A stretch of 64,000 bases of DNA from Phoronis australis. Its lineage: Eukaryota > Phoronida > Phoronidae. Below the pieces are notes generated by a model. The model saw nothing but the letters and a program-made list of their open reading frames with translations. It ran no database searches and was not told the DNA's origin. Position numbers and translations under genes: made by a program. The stretch covers positions 1 to 64,000 of the forward strand of contig NMRA01000663.1 in assembly GCA_002633005.1 (NCBI GenBank). The letters are read 5' to 3'. Numbering within the stretch: position 1 is the first letter of the stretch; each line of letters opens with the position of its first letter. Positions 47,494 through 60,600 of the stretch are shown in pieces.

Positions 47494-49897
47494 TTCTAGA
47501 TGCCTTGCTGAAAATTGCTAGTCCCCATCAATTATGAACATTGATTTGATAAATATCTAAATTGCCTGCTGTGGTCTACATTTCTAACTTTTGCGTGTCT
47601 ACGTCAAATTCACACTGTGAACACCGTTACGCGGAACAGCTGAAAGTTCCGAGTTAACCGTCGTTGCAACAAGACGTCAGACGAAACTGTCGACTTCACT
47701 CTACCAGTAGTCCAATCACGCAGGCATCTAGATGAGACTTTTTGGTGTAAAACTGACGGTAGATTTTATGATGTATTATAAAAAAATTCGAAACTGGGTG
47801 ACGGAACGTATGCTGTCGGTCCACTGTCGCCGACAATGTAGCGTAGTGATTTTAGTAACCTTGAAGATGCTATAAACCCGCGTTCCGTCCAAGAACAGAC
47901 CTTTTGATTAAGACCACGTACTACAGTAAAATTGGCCTCAACTTTTTTCTCATTCAGATGACAGGTGTTTGTTGCATAAAACGACTCGCTGCGGCAACCC
48001 TACTATTAGAACCTCACTTCAAACTATAACAAACTGTAATTTCTTTCGCAGCCCTGTCATCGCCTCCAATTTAACTATTAAGGACATTTTAGTCCAATAT
48101 CATAAAAGTGAGCGTTGTAAGTCAAAAGTTGTTTTTGTGATGAAAGCTGGGTTTGTAGACGCTTTAAACAAACGTATTTTGGGTTTCTTGGATAATACGC
48201 GCGCAAAGATTATGAGCTAAATTAGATTCTTTCACCTTTGCTCATTGTAACTGTCAGAAAGCATGCTTTGAAAAACCTCATCATGACTGGATTAACAAGA
48301 GCTTTAGTAGACGGACTGATCTAGTTTTAATTAACTTATTGTCGGATCTTTTGATTGTTTTCTTTATTTTGTTCTCTTTGATGATGCAATTATGAGAAGG
48401 CCATGAAACTGGTTGGAAATATAGTATTAATCAATCAAAACGTTGCGTATTCATTTTCAATCTATAGAAATGTTTTATGAAGGACGGGTGACTTTGTCTG
48501 CGTTATTCGCACGTACTCAGTGAGCGTATTTCCGTGCTCGGCGTTTAGTGCAACCCTTCAATAAAAGGTCCTACGACCGGTCGTAGCTAACTAAAGACGA
48601 TTATAAGCACGTTGTTGCGAACACGACACTGTCCTTCTTCAATTTGCCATATTCAACCACCTTAGAGCCGCGCCAAATGATCTGTGCCGGTGGAAATTAC
48701 TAAAAACCGTCTTAGCTAAGACCGAATGTGTGACCTTAAGTCAGTAAATTGAGGAGATTTAACTAACAGTATTGAACGGACGAAACACTTGTTTATTGCG
48801 TCGGCATAGCCCTTATCCACCAATAACTTTAAAAGGCGTTATCTGGCGGAGTATCGTTTCATAGACGCAAGACGGCCAGAGATGTGAGGGACGAAGCACA
48901 AATTTTTTCACTCACGGAAATTTCGATACTTTAGATATTTTCGTGTGATTTACACCATTATCCCACCGTACATTCAACAATTCTATCGCCAACTGGCGAC
49001 AACGTCCCAAGTTCACATCCCAGGCTGTAACTACTCTTATTGACAGATAGGGCTGCCCTCTTTTGAATTCCGTAGATGTCCCTTTGAACAAATACGTACA
49101 CATAGCTAATCCGACAAATTCCGCCGGACTGAGGTCATACACTTGTGTGTGTCATGCCTCGAAACGTTGCTATTAGAGAGTCACAAAAACCCATTTCATG
49201 AGAAACGGGGTAGGGCACCGTACAAGTCGCATGGTGGCGCTACCAACAAGTCGCATGCATGTCCTTCGGTAGCCATAATTCACCATTTACTTCGTAAAAG
49301 CCAACACTATCGAATTATCTTAGATCCCGTCAGATTACCTCTACACGGTACACAGTGGTGATGTGGAAAAATTAGAGGTAAGTAGGCGCCCAAAGCCCAC
49401 CGTATCACCTTGAGCACTGAACAGTGCGTAGGCGCTGCGATCAAATGCCAAAAGGTGGTTGGCTGCGCCTACGTGCTCCTACGCCCCACTACAGCACTGC
49501 ACGTACACTGATACGCGATCAGTGACTAATCTTAATATCCGCTGGCACCACTGAAAGGCAATGCCAAGCGACCATTTTAGCTTTTGATAACTCCTTCTGC
49601 TTACCTTACTCGAAAATTGTTCCTTTGCCGAACTATTTTTAAGCGGATTCACCATGTTTAGTTTTTGGTAGTTCCGAGGTGAGCTGACAAGTGGACGACA
49701 CTGTCGCACCACCTAGTGATTGATGTGTTGTACTAATTGACTGATGTAGAGGCCCTTCGGGTCTTAGTCGCTCCTATAGTAACAACTAAAGAACAAACTC
49801 AGAGGTATCTTGTTGCAAGTCCATATATTTTATGAATGCCTTCGCCACCAATTTCTGATTGTATTATTTTCAATTTCGCGTAACTTGTACCATTTGG
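47494..49897. other. Intergenic between convergent genes
   Basis: No gene is recognised between the 402-aa gene and the minisatellite. A diverged CTCF-like word (minus strand, CACTAGGTGGTGC) lies at about 49702-49714. Open frames are under 90 codons and have no recognisable features. Confidence 0.45.
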
Positions 49898-50117
49898 GGC
49901 CTACTTGAGTCAGATTCTAGCCCGCTCCATTAGCGATAACTATAAGGCCTACTGGAGTCAGATCCTAGCCCGCTCCATTGGCAATAACTATAAGGCCTAC
50001 TGGAGTCAGATCCTAGCCCGCTCCACTGGCAATAACTATAAGGCCTACTTGAGTCAGATTCTAGCCCGCTTCATTGGCAATAACTATAATGCCTACTTGA
50101 GTCAGATTCTAGCCCGC
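49898..50117 (+). repeat. 48-bp minisatellite, about 4.6 copies
   Basis: Units begin GGCCTACTKGAGTCAGAT and end GGCAATAACTATAA, with a few substitutions between units. Since 48 is a multiple of three, one frame stays open (49905-50156) and encodes a 16-residue repeat of the type SQILARSIGNNYKAYW. There is no evidence that it is translated: the frame opens just inside the array and closes shortly after it. Confidence 0.9.
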
Positions 50118-50173
50118 CCACCGAAGACATGGATGAGTTTACAAACACATTTTTAGTAATAGCAATGCAACAT

Positions 50174-50446
50174 CAAGGCCGGATCCAGGATTTTGAGTTA
50201 GGGGAGCCAGGGCACAGGAATAAGCAGCATTTTGGAAGATGCGCGCGCCAGCCTAAAATCTGAGGATGCAGGGGTCTCGAAGTCTTGGGTTTGCAGACCT
50301 GTTGACTAAAAAAACACGGTAGACGGGTTTATTCAGGGCCTATGAGTTGTTTATTCACCCACCATGCCCCCCTGGTTGCGCGCATGTGCTAGTCAGCAAT
50401 TCGCGCCCGAACTCACAAATGGCATCTGGTAGAATTTTAGGGGGGC
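50174..50446 (+). repeat. hAT-like dispersed repeat, copy 2, cut by n
   Basis: Partner of 33015-33317, same orientation, roughly 80 percent alike by eye. The start is altered (CAAGGCCGGATCCAGG). It ends in GGGGGGC at the single n at 50447, within about 20 bases of the point where copy 1 meets its gap. Sequence after the n (50448-50770) may continue the element. Confidence 0.65.
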
Positions 50447-50447
50447 N

Positions 50448-51565
50448 ACCAAGGGCTGGGATCTAGACTTTCTACTCGAAAACGAACTCAGAAGTCTCCT
50501 TGGCAATTTTTGTTCTACTTTGGTGCAAACTCCATGCACGCACCCAGTGTCAAAATTGGGGGGCTCGATTTTTCAATGAGAATGTAGACCTTTTACTAAG
50601 ATTCACCAGGCACGCTCAGAGCTATGAATTGTGCATTCTCCGAATTTTGGTAGTTCCTTTCCTTTTAGTGGACACTTGTTTCGTTTTTTCTGAGTTTGTT
50701 TCTCTGAAGCGGACTGTTTGCCCACTTCACCAAACAGCGGACTCGTTAATCGAGCCCCCCCCCTCCAGGTGCTCGCATAAACTCATAAACAAATCTCTAT
50801 TATGCAGGGCGAAATGCAGCTATAGTGAGACTTTCGAAAGTTGGCTCTGATGATAAGTCAAAGCTGCATCAAAATAAAAATGGACATTCTGAACTCGGCT
50901 GCAAACAACTTGAATTTATGTACACACGGGTTGCCGTTTTCACCAAGCGAGGAGTTCTATTTTCACCAGGCGACAAAATATTTCATTTATCTATATTCAT
51001 ATATATATATATATATATATGACTGTACTTCGGGAGCAAGTTTTCTGTTATACAGAATTTGTTGAATACACGACACTGAAAAGTGTCGTGTATTCAACAA
51101 ATTATATATATATATGTATATATATAATGTATGTAAAATAGCGATGCCATCTCAGTGCTAGGCATGTGTCTTCTGTTTTCCTATCTACTAAGTGACTTTT
51201 TAGCTTGTTAAGAGGTTGGGGTCTTTGTATAGTTAAAAGTATAACTTGCAGTAGCTTACGAAGATGTCACAATAATAAATAATTCATTTTTGCTCTCAGC
51301 TCAGTGGCAAGACTTGGGTTACTGCCGCTGAATATCAGTTGAATTCCGGTTGACTCATCATGAGCCTAAACTACAACTACGGATTTTCCGAAGTTGATTA
51401 CACACTGATCCACAACAGGACTGAATTACACCTACTGAATTTTCAGTTGAATATACACTGCCAGAGTGGTATTCACTAACACAAAATAACACACTTAAAG
51501 CTCATGGCACACAAAGAAAATCCCAATCAAAGCCACAATCAAGGAACACGCATTGCCAGCGCCAC
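50448..51565. other. Intergenic, 3' flank of FAAH
   Basis: A 116-codon plus frame (50500-50850) is unrecognised and may be transposon-derived. AT dinucleotide tracts lie at 50999-51020 and 51104-51126 and bracket the hairpin at 51056. No clear minus-strand AATAAA was found close to the FAAH stop codon, so its 3' end is undefined. Confidence 0.4.
51056..51103. repeat. Perfect 22-bp hairpin with GAAA loop between AT tracts
   Basis: The arm at 51056-51077 (ends CACGACACT) is the exact reverse complement of 51082-51103 (starts AGTGTCGTG), separated only by GAAA at 51078-51081. Another small hairpin, TTCTGT-TAT-ACAGAA, abuts on the left. Flanking DNA is (AT)n on both sides. Confidence 0.95.
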
Positions 51566-51572
51566 CTACTGG
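51559..51572 (-). promoter_or_regulatory. CTCF-like motif across the FAAH stop codon
   Basis: The minus strand reads CCAGTAGGTGGCGC, a full match to CCASYAGRKGGCRS. The TAG of this motif (51566-51568) is the FAAH stop codon itself. Confidence 0.4.
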
Positions 51573-51685
51573 TAGTCAACGACACCTTCAATCTCCTTCA
51601 TTACTCGCAGGCATTGTTCATCTCGATACGGCAACGTGGCCACCTGAACGCTGACTGGCAAACCTACTGTGCCTTTGGACAGACC
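51566..51685 (-). CDS. FAAH: FAAH last exon
   Basis: Acceptor CGGCAG ends at 51686. The exon is in phase 0 and encodes 39 residues from GLSKGTVGLPVSVQVATL to VVDYQ, then TAG. It matches the conserved C-terminal block of FAAH (VGLPVAVQ, LCLRFMREVE in mammals). Confidence 0.93.
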   Translation of the reverse strand, partial: GLSKGTVGLPVSVQVATLPYRDEQCLRVMKEIEGVVDYQ

Positions 51686-54600
51686 CTGCCGGATGAGAAG
51701 AAACATGATCAATATATACCCATAGTTGAAAGAATTACTAAACCCTGTTTTGGTGATTTCAACCAACCCTCAGACACCTGCTAATGGTCTCCATTTGCTC
51801 CACAGTGTAAATTACTGTGTTAGCACACTGAATCTCTTTCCTGCAAAAACATGGTACTGTAATGAGGCTTTAATGTTCAAAATCAAGGACTCTAATGCAA
51901 CTTTAATTATATCTTAAGGGGATTCGGTCACTGTTCAGATAGATCTACAACATTCCTCTACGTATCAGTCTCGACATAACACTACGTCAAAATCGGCAAG
52001 TGCATAACCAAGTTAATCGGTCTTACATTTTTCACAAAATTGTTTAACATGTCGTTGACGGGAAGGTCTTTCATAGCATCTTCATCTTCTTGCGTTACCT
52101 TGGTAACAGGCAGAACTCCACTGGTGAAGTTCAGGAGATTATAAATTGTACAGATGGGGAACAAAGCTAGAATATAAACACAAAGACAAACTCAATAATA
52201 ATAAAAAAGAAACTTATGAATAATAAACAATACCGGAACGGAAGTGTGTGACCCATTAGTACCAGTCACTACAAAATCAGATAAACTGGAGCTTTTTTGA
52301 AGCATCCGGTCATGAACTGCATTTTATTTACCAATGTCACAACCCTCTCATGATATCTAGGCAATATCACAACTTGGTTTCAGTTTCTCCACAGCCATGA
52401 CATTTCTCAATAAATATTTGCTAGTAACAAATTTAAATAAGTGTTCGTACATTGCCATAGTTAAATTGGCGTGTATTACTACAATTAAAGATACAACCAC
52501 GATGTGTTGACAAAACTGAACATCTGCGGATTAAGTGAGACACAAATTTCCCGTCAACTAGCCTATTGCAAAATAGTGTTATTCCAAATAAGTACAAAAC
52601 AATATAATTTTCCAAATAGCATTGCGCGTGTGAAATCACGTGAGTGTGCCAAATAAGTGGATAATTACCGTACATGAGAACATGTTTGGTTTAAAGTTGT
52701 TCGATCAGAGCAAAACAGTTGTAATTCAAATTAAACCAACTCTTTTGTATACATTAAAACGGGTCATGATCTTTCATTCGTGCACAAAAATCCTCAAAGC
52801 CAAATGCACTTTCTGACAGTAAATATTTTTCAGCAGACCATAACTCTTCACTGAATGAAGACAAAAGGGGCTTGCTGTCCTGTCTACTCTCATATAAAAA
52901 CTAAGGTATCACTGGAAACCTTGAAGCGGAAACTTGAATAATGAACCCGGGTGCATCAATTGTAATGTACTGGAGCATAGTCAAAGGTGACTTTATAATC
53001 ATGAGAAGAATCGTACGTTGACATATCCTAACTGGTCAAGATTGGGCAACTCGACCGGTTTGCGTACCACAGCATCTGCCGATTCAAATCAAAGACACCA
53101 TGCTGTTGCGGTTAATTATCAGCCCAGGCTGCTGATGTTTTCTTTCTCTAGATAATGAGACCATCACATTGGGGGGCGACAATAGTATTTTTAAATCTTC
53201 GTTTTGAGAATTTGTAAATAGCATAATATTTGAATATTTCATGAAAAGTTCAAGTGGTAAAGCTTTTGAATTTTGAGAATTGGACGAGAAATGTGACTTT
53301 TACAACCTAAAGCATTTGTTTGATGTTGCAATAATATGCCCCTCATTAATTCTGCTGGGTGTGCAACATAATTGACCTATCACCAGGACTTTGAGTGACG
53401 GCTTAACTGACCATTTAGAACTCATCATTCTTGACACACCTTCGTTTCCAAGCCGCCATTTTACCCGACAAACAACCCGTTGCGGAGTAAAACTTCTTGT
53501 GTGTTAGTCGACATTACGCAAGGGGCGGAGCTTGCGATAGGTCAATTGGGCCAAACCACCAGGCAGCAGTTGGTTTTTGGAGGTAAGCCAAGTGTCATCA
53601 TACAATTCTTAGCATGATGTCCATATCAAAGGCAAAATACCGTAATTATATCAATGTATCAAGTTCAGCAATAAGATTTCATGTTTAAGATTTAGGCATT
53701 TAAAATTGTGCAATTGCCAGACCTGAGTCAAGAAAAACAAAATTTCTTACGTAATGCAGAGTCTGGATAGCCAATTGGCAAGGCAGGTCCTGCTCCTGGG
53801 CTGATGACAGCATCCAGCTTCGCAGCATTCCAGTGGTCCATGTTGGCTTTTCTCCATTTCTTAAGGACCAAACAGCAAAAACACATTTCTATAAGTTGAA
53901 CTTCACCACAAGGAATTTGCTTTCTAATCACACGTTTATATGATCAGTGGACAAACAAGTTAGAGATACCACACTGCGGGGTTCAAGTGAGTCATAACCT
54001 TATGATCAGTTCAATGGACCCAGCAACGCTGCGCTGCACAGTAATACGCATCAGGCCAATTGCCACTTTACAACAACTATGTGAATATAAGGTGGCGAGT
54101 CAGCCACTACAGAATTTTAAAAAATAAGTTCTGTGGCGAAAATAATTCGCTGCAGTTCACCGACCCGTGTCCAGTAAGTACCGTGACGTGGACCAGGGGA
54201 AATAACTTTCTTGGGTGATGTCTGCCTACAGGGTACACCATTAGGGCAAAGATCATCCATTCGAAGAATTTCTCGTTTTCACATTTTACGCAATTGCTAG
54301 TGAATATCGCAGTGAAAGCATTATGTGACAAACCAGACCATCGTAAAAATGACGACCCCACCCGTTGCACTTAGAAACAGTGGCGGAAATTAAGAAAATT
54401 AACCCAACCAGGGGTGGTGGTTTTCGTGGGTTAGAGTCCCTTTGAGTTTGATGAAACTTACCTCACATTCAACAGTATAGTCTATTTCATCTTTCAAGGA
54501 TCTAAAAATATGGATTAAACAATATTAAATAATGTCCACATTGGTCAACGCATAGCTCATCACAGAACAACAATAAATGATTGGAATAGAGTTGACGACC

Positions 54601-57600
54601 TGGTGTATTTGAGTTCCTAGATTTCGGGCCCCTCTTGGCCCTTCGTCGGTGTACTGGCGAAGATTTCATGTCACATGGCTATCTGTGGGCGGTACTTAGC
54701 AGTTGTCAAACACCACCTGGTGACTATCACTTGAGAAGAAGCGCTGGTAAATGGCTAGTAGTTCATGGCCACTGTCTCTGTATAACTCTGGATTGTTGCA
54801 CCTGAATTCAACTGATCCCAAGACTTTTATGATTCCAATATTTATGCTCTCTTGAAATCGTGAGCAACAAACCAGAGTTGAACAGACAGTGGCTGCCATT
54901 TACCAGATTCTCATGTCAAGTGATAGTCAACAGGTGGCCAAGTGACACGGAAATCCACGTCAGTACCCTGAATGCTAGGTCCTCAAATACACCAGGTCGC
55001 CAATAGGTAACAACTTTATTCCTATAATAAGTAACGGTGCCAGTCACGGTTATGAACATTCATTCCTCCAATATTTAATTGACTTCCTCTTACGCTATAT
55101 CAGTGGTGTCACACGCTGTGTCACATTGAAAACCAGACGTGTTTTGGGTACAGTTTTGTGTATGGAACCCATTGCTTCTTTACATGGCACATTTGCCGTT
55201 GTCGGCAATCCACAGATTATGCGCGCACCCACTGAGGGGGCTTCAAATGAGTCCCTCCCCCATTTGGCGAAGTGGGCAAAAAGGTCTGCCTCAAAGAAAC
55301 AAAAAGTCCAAGAAAACGAGACGAAAGTCCACTAAAAAGGCAGGAATTTGGCAAATGCACAATTCATACCTTTGACTGAACCCCGTTCTTTTTTATTAAA
55401 AGGTACCCATTCACAAAAATTCGAGCCCAACTATATTTTAGACAGGGTGCGCGCATGCAGATAGATTCGCTGCCACTAGTTTGGAAGTTTGGGTCAACTT
55501 ATCTCTCAGTTATTATCATACGTAATTCAGTATATTTTTATTAAACAAAATCATTCCTTTCTCAGACTAACCACTCATGCATTCATTGCGCATATATGTA
55601 AAACATATGAATACGTAAAATAAAAAGCTGACATTATGTTCCGTTATTTGCTTACTTGTGTTGGTCAGATAAACAAAACATGTTTTTCACATCTGTGGAT
55701 GGATACCAACACGATTGACCACCATGAATAGCGAGGTCTTTTGAACTAGTCACTATGACAATTATAGTGGATGAAATTGTTTCGTTTAAAGACCGTTTGT
55801 TATGCTACTACCAATGGCAATATCTTCCAATGTGAAGAGGTTTGTTCTGTTGAACCCATTCGCAGGCCACGGTATGTTTGGTCGTATTGTTTACAAAAGT
55901 CCCACACCAAGATTCTTCTATAGGCCCCTTACCACCTGACTGTTGGCACCGATTGTTTGGTAGGCCGCTCATGGGGGTTCGTTGGCAACGCTTATCAATT
56001 CAACATTTTACGAATTGATTGTTATCACACGTAGGAAAGAAGAGATTTGATAAAAACTGTTGAGCATGCAATTGTTCATTATATAAATGAATACTTACAC
56101 AAGACCACACATGCCCCTCAGGACAATAGAAGTAAAAGGGCTCTGAAAGTAAAAATAAACAATTTATGAAAAGACATCGGGACAATCAGGAAAGCGTTTT
56201 AGCCATAAACAAGTGCTCAAAGACAAAAGCCAGTAATTTTGACAATACTAACATTAAATACAAATACCTGGTGATTTCAGAGACACCTTTCGCACTTAAT
56301 TGCCTTAATTAGCTATGCAAGCACTTACCACGGTGTGGCGCAGTCAATCCATCAATATCATGTTTATTCTCTCAAATTCTTAATTATATAAGCAAAAATT
56401 ATTTTTGGACCACAGAAGTGGAACCCCCTACATTAATATGAAACCTTACCCAGAGGTCGGTGGCCGAAGAGCGGGACATCTATATTAATATGATTAGCAC
56501 CACCATTTTCGCTTTCTTCAAACTAGGTAGCCAATTATACCAATGTAGAGGGTCACAATTTTTAAGCTTGAAATTAATTTTAATTTTCTTTCCTGTCGTT
56601 TTAGTAAGTATGAGTCTTTTAAACCACAGCAAAAATTCCCGAATTTAGGACAGTGAAAAAATGAATATTGCGAACCTCTTCTAAATTTTACAAATAGGCA
56701 ATATTGGCCTTCCGAAATTCGAGAAATATGAGAAAGACGGCAAAATCTGCCGAGTCCGAAATTTGAAAAAATAAGGTAATGCCAAACTCGACTGTGTCCT
56801 AAATTTCAGAATCAAAAGAGGCAATTCGGTTGGATTTGAGCTACACAGTCTGATCGACTTTCTCATATGGTAATTTCGTGCTGTAGCACTACGCCACCAC
56901 TGTGCAGGTTACTAAATTAAGGGTTCAGTTAGTAATACTGCCCATGTCACAAAAAATCAAAGTTCTTATTTTTGTTCAAATGCCGCTTATATTTCCATTT
57001 GTTTAAAAGGTTCAAATTGGAAATGACTTTAGACTGGTCATTAGTTAGCGGTCAAAAAATTCTTTTTAATGAGTTTTTAATTAAACATAAGTGAGAAGAG
57101 TATCTTTAACCATGTCCCCATCACCACCTGACATCTCAGAACTCACCAGTGGCTTCAACAAATACGCCAGCAGCAGCTTTACATGTCTGGGCAACAGCAT
57201 GGTGTAATATGTCATCTGCATAGGTGTAGAGACAGAGTCGCCACGCCTGAAAACAATACAATGCAAACTACTAAAATTGCCACTAGGGGGCACAGCAATA
57301 GTCAGATCCATCCGAAAGTCATTGTCATCTCTCGTTATCTCCATAGGAACACATCAGCCAATTTTCATGAAGATCCTGAGACAAAGGCTTTTGGACCCCA
57401 GACGCCTGGACAGAGACGACAGCAATATGCACCATCATATATTGTACATCATGACATGAAATTATCATTTCCATTGAATACCCACCAGGATCGACTCATT
57501 ATCCAGCGAGTCATGATAAGCTCAATTCAATATCTCAGTTTTGAGTTGCTTATATCGCAAGTCCTATTCACGTTAAGATAATTGAGCGCAGACTGCATTC

Positions 57601-60600
57601 CTTATCAGTCACACAGCTGAAGTCAATTTAATTTTGACCTACGTAAGCCCGGTAATAGTGAACTGATTTTTAGATTCCCACACCGATTTCGGTTACTTTT
57701 TTATGATCTACATATCTGTAGAATCATTAACTCCTTAAAATATATAGCTTTAAAGCAGTTTTAAGGACAAAGGCAACCTTTTTCATGTCATTTTTAGCAA
57801 AAATAACATTCGTTGATTATCCCAGACATATTTTTCACTTAATTACAGCTTTTTGTAATTTAATTAATTGTTCGTCCTCTACTCAGGAAGTGCCGTTTTG
57901 GGAGGCAAAAAAGGTTGTCTTCGACTTTAATAGGCAGGGCTGTTTATGACATTTCATGACACAGCTCGCAATGCTCGATTAACTGTGTTGACCGTGCATG
58001 GAAATACATTTTCAATGATTATCGCTGATCGAAAAGAGTCCAGACGCTTCCGGCTTAGCTTTGCGCATAATAATGGCCGGGGTATCTGAACCTCCTCAGA
58101 ACGCTGGTTGATGTAAGTCAGTGTAAATGAGAAATTCACGTAATGATGTGGGCACATCAACGGAATATTTTATCTACTAGTTTCGTGTAAAAACAGATTA
58201 TTTATTACTTAAAATAACAATAACATCATCTCCAAAGCAATGCCAAGTGTCAATATTCCTGTCTCTTGTCACACTGTCAACGATGAGCTGCAAGGAGTGC
58301 TCGCAACTTTTATGTAGAACAAGAATTTGATTAATTTATAAATAAACAAATGTAAAAGAAAAAATGTCGCACAGGAAGTAAGAGAATATTGAATACATCA
58401 TTTTTTATTCATTTTGCACCTAAGTAAGGGTCATAATTTGACTGTCTTATTTCTAGTTATATTTACAAGAGCCACACTGAGCATTGATTTGCAGGGGCTC
58501 AACATCAGTTGTAGTCCAGTTATTACGAAAATATTGTTCAAATTTCATAAAGACTACTTGGTAGATATTAAGATGGATGCAATAACTTGCCCCTAGAAGA
58601 CTTACACAGTAGTCAACCCATCCACAAACCAACAAGCACATCAAGGAACTTGGTGGATAACAAGGCAGATGCAAAGAAAACTAAGATTGCCACTGGGAGG
58701 CGCCACAGTACTCAGACTTTTCCGAAAATTAACGTTATGCATGCTCTCCGCTAACTACTATACTTTCGTGATGATTGCCTAAGCAGTTTGTCGAACAGAG
58801 AGGCGGATGCCAAAAACATACTAAAATAACAACAATTACCACTAGGGTCGTCTCCGTGTTACAAACCTGTGGCGAATTCCATGAAAATCTGCCAAGGAAT
58901 TTGGTAGAAACCACAAAGAAAAGTAAAAGCAATTGCAAAAAAAAATGTTAAAATTTCCACTAGGTGGCACAACAATAGCTGAGTTTATCAGAAAGTCGTC
59001 CTCATCCATCGTCACATTGAAAGATTAGCCAGAAATTTTTACTTCCAATTTTACAACATTTTGAGATCGAGAAGAAATTTATTCAAAACTACGGGTGTTA
59101 TCAACAATTTTGTGACAGTCTAAAAATAATTTAAGAGCTGAATTAAGGTTGTTTGATACTTCTGGATCTTCTAGTTTACCGTGATTGCACTATGATGGCT
59201 GATAACAAGCATTTGTCACAGAGTGACTTATAAACTGTCCTCCACCAACGCAGGTCCCGAAACTACACCTCTGACAGTAAAACTGCAGCTTCCTTACATG
59301 AAATATCGAGACAACATTTTCCACAACAAATTGACCTTCTTGGTGTGAACTTGAAAATAATGTCAAGGTAACTAAAAACAACACATCAGAGTAAAATATC
59401 AACAAAATTTGCAGCTTCCTTTTGGAGATATCGCGGCAACAACATGTCGTCATACAGACGTACGGTCGTGACTACTATGTCCCCGCTTCGCGTTAACACG
59501 CGATTGGGGACGACCAGCATTCATGTCACTTACATGTAGTCAAGCACTTCTTGGCTTTGATTGGGGGAAAGTCCTTGGAACATAAAGTCTGTTATGCCCT
59601 TGGAGTACTCATGCGGTTGCCACGGAACCACCTAAAATAAACCAACACACCCGCGGGACCTGTTAATGCCAACAATAATTAAAGCCCTAATTTCATTGTC
59701 AGAAGATGTAAAGTTAAGCAATCACGTATGTCCAAAATTGAATTTTTTTCCGTAACCATTCACTGTCTTTAATTTGGGACAAAAATATTTGCTACAATTG
59801 ACATTTCGCGTAGGCTTAGTGTAATGCAGCAATTACCTCCAAGGAGCTGTGAACTTTGAATAGCGGAGAACACCATGAAAGTTACTTTTGTTCAATAATT
59901 TTACAAAAAAATCCCTTTTCTGTTACATTGTGTCCCAAACTGCTGTTTGTTTCCACATTATGATTGCAAAAAAACTGTTGGCAACTCTTTTAGAAGCTCT
60001 TTACCTCATGACCTAATTTCTCCAAAGCCTGCTTAGCCAGCAACACTGCACGTCGAGAGGCCGGTAGGGTTGGGAAGACCCCTTCACATTCTGCGAAGAA
60101 ACCAATTCTGAGAGGTCTCGTACTGTTGTATACCTATTAATTAATGAAAAGACACATGTATTTAGTAATTGTAATTAGCATTACGGTTTGAGCTTTTAGT
60201 AATCACAAAGAACTTACACAAAAATAATTACTCTTAAAATTGAAATGTAAATTTTACTCACACAGGCAGAAACACTTCTCTGTGTCTATTAAAATATATG
60301 ATGAGGTCAGTGTCAATAGAGAGCTGATGCATCTCGCTATGGAGAAGTGGAAACAAGCCAAGACAATTTTAGAGTGAAAATTTGTTCCAATTTACAAACA
60401 ATTGATCTGACATTTAGGTACCATCTCGTGGTCCTACTCGTCATTACACGAATAAGCCGCATGCAGGGAAAATACACATTTTTAAAGATATGCAGAATTT
60501 TCACCGCCGGTCCTTCATCAGTGTCCCGAGTGGCTTTCACCAGGATCAAAGAGAGCGCGGAGCCCGAGTCAGACACAATTGGGATGACCGCATTGTTTGG

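Larger units (their letters stand above)
57250..59020 (-). repeat. Intronic repeat family carrying CTCF-like motifs
   Basis: Within two FAAH introns four related stretches share (on the plus strand) ACTAAAATTGCCACTAGG-type words followed by CA-CAATAG/CAGT, then GAAAGTCGTC or similar, then AATTTTCATGAAGAT-like words: near 57255-57400, 58660-58730, 58795-58910 and 58930-59050. Two contain a perfect CTCF core (57280-57293 and 58957-58970); a third is CCACTGGGAGGCGC (58690-58703) and the fourth is decayed (58845). Unit boundaries are approximate, and the interval between 57400 and 58660 holds an exon-free intron segment without obvious copies. Confidence 0.55.

Noticed and set aside
49898-50117. 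CRISPR-like array
   Set aside because: Units are contiguous without unique spacers; this is a eukaryotic minisatellite.
56099-56142. Alternative reading PFYFYCPEGHVWSC for this exon
   Set aside because: It would break phase with both neighbouring FAAH exons.
57183-57581. 132-codon plus frame
   Set aside because: Antisense to a FAAH exon and running into an intronic repeat; no recognisable protein.
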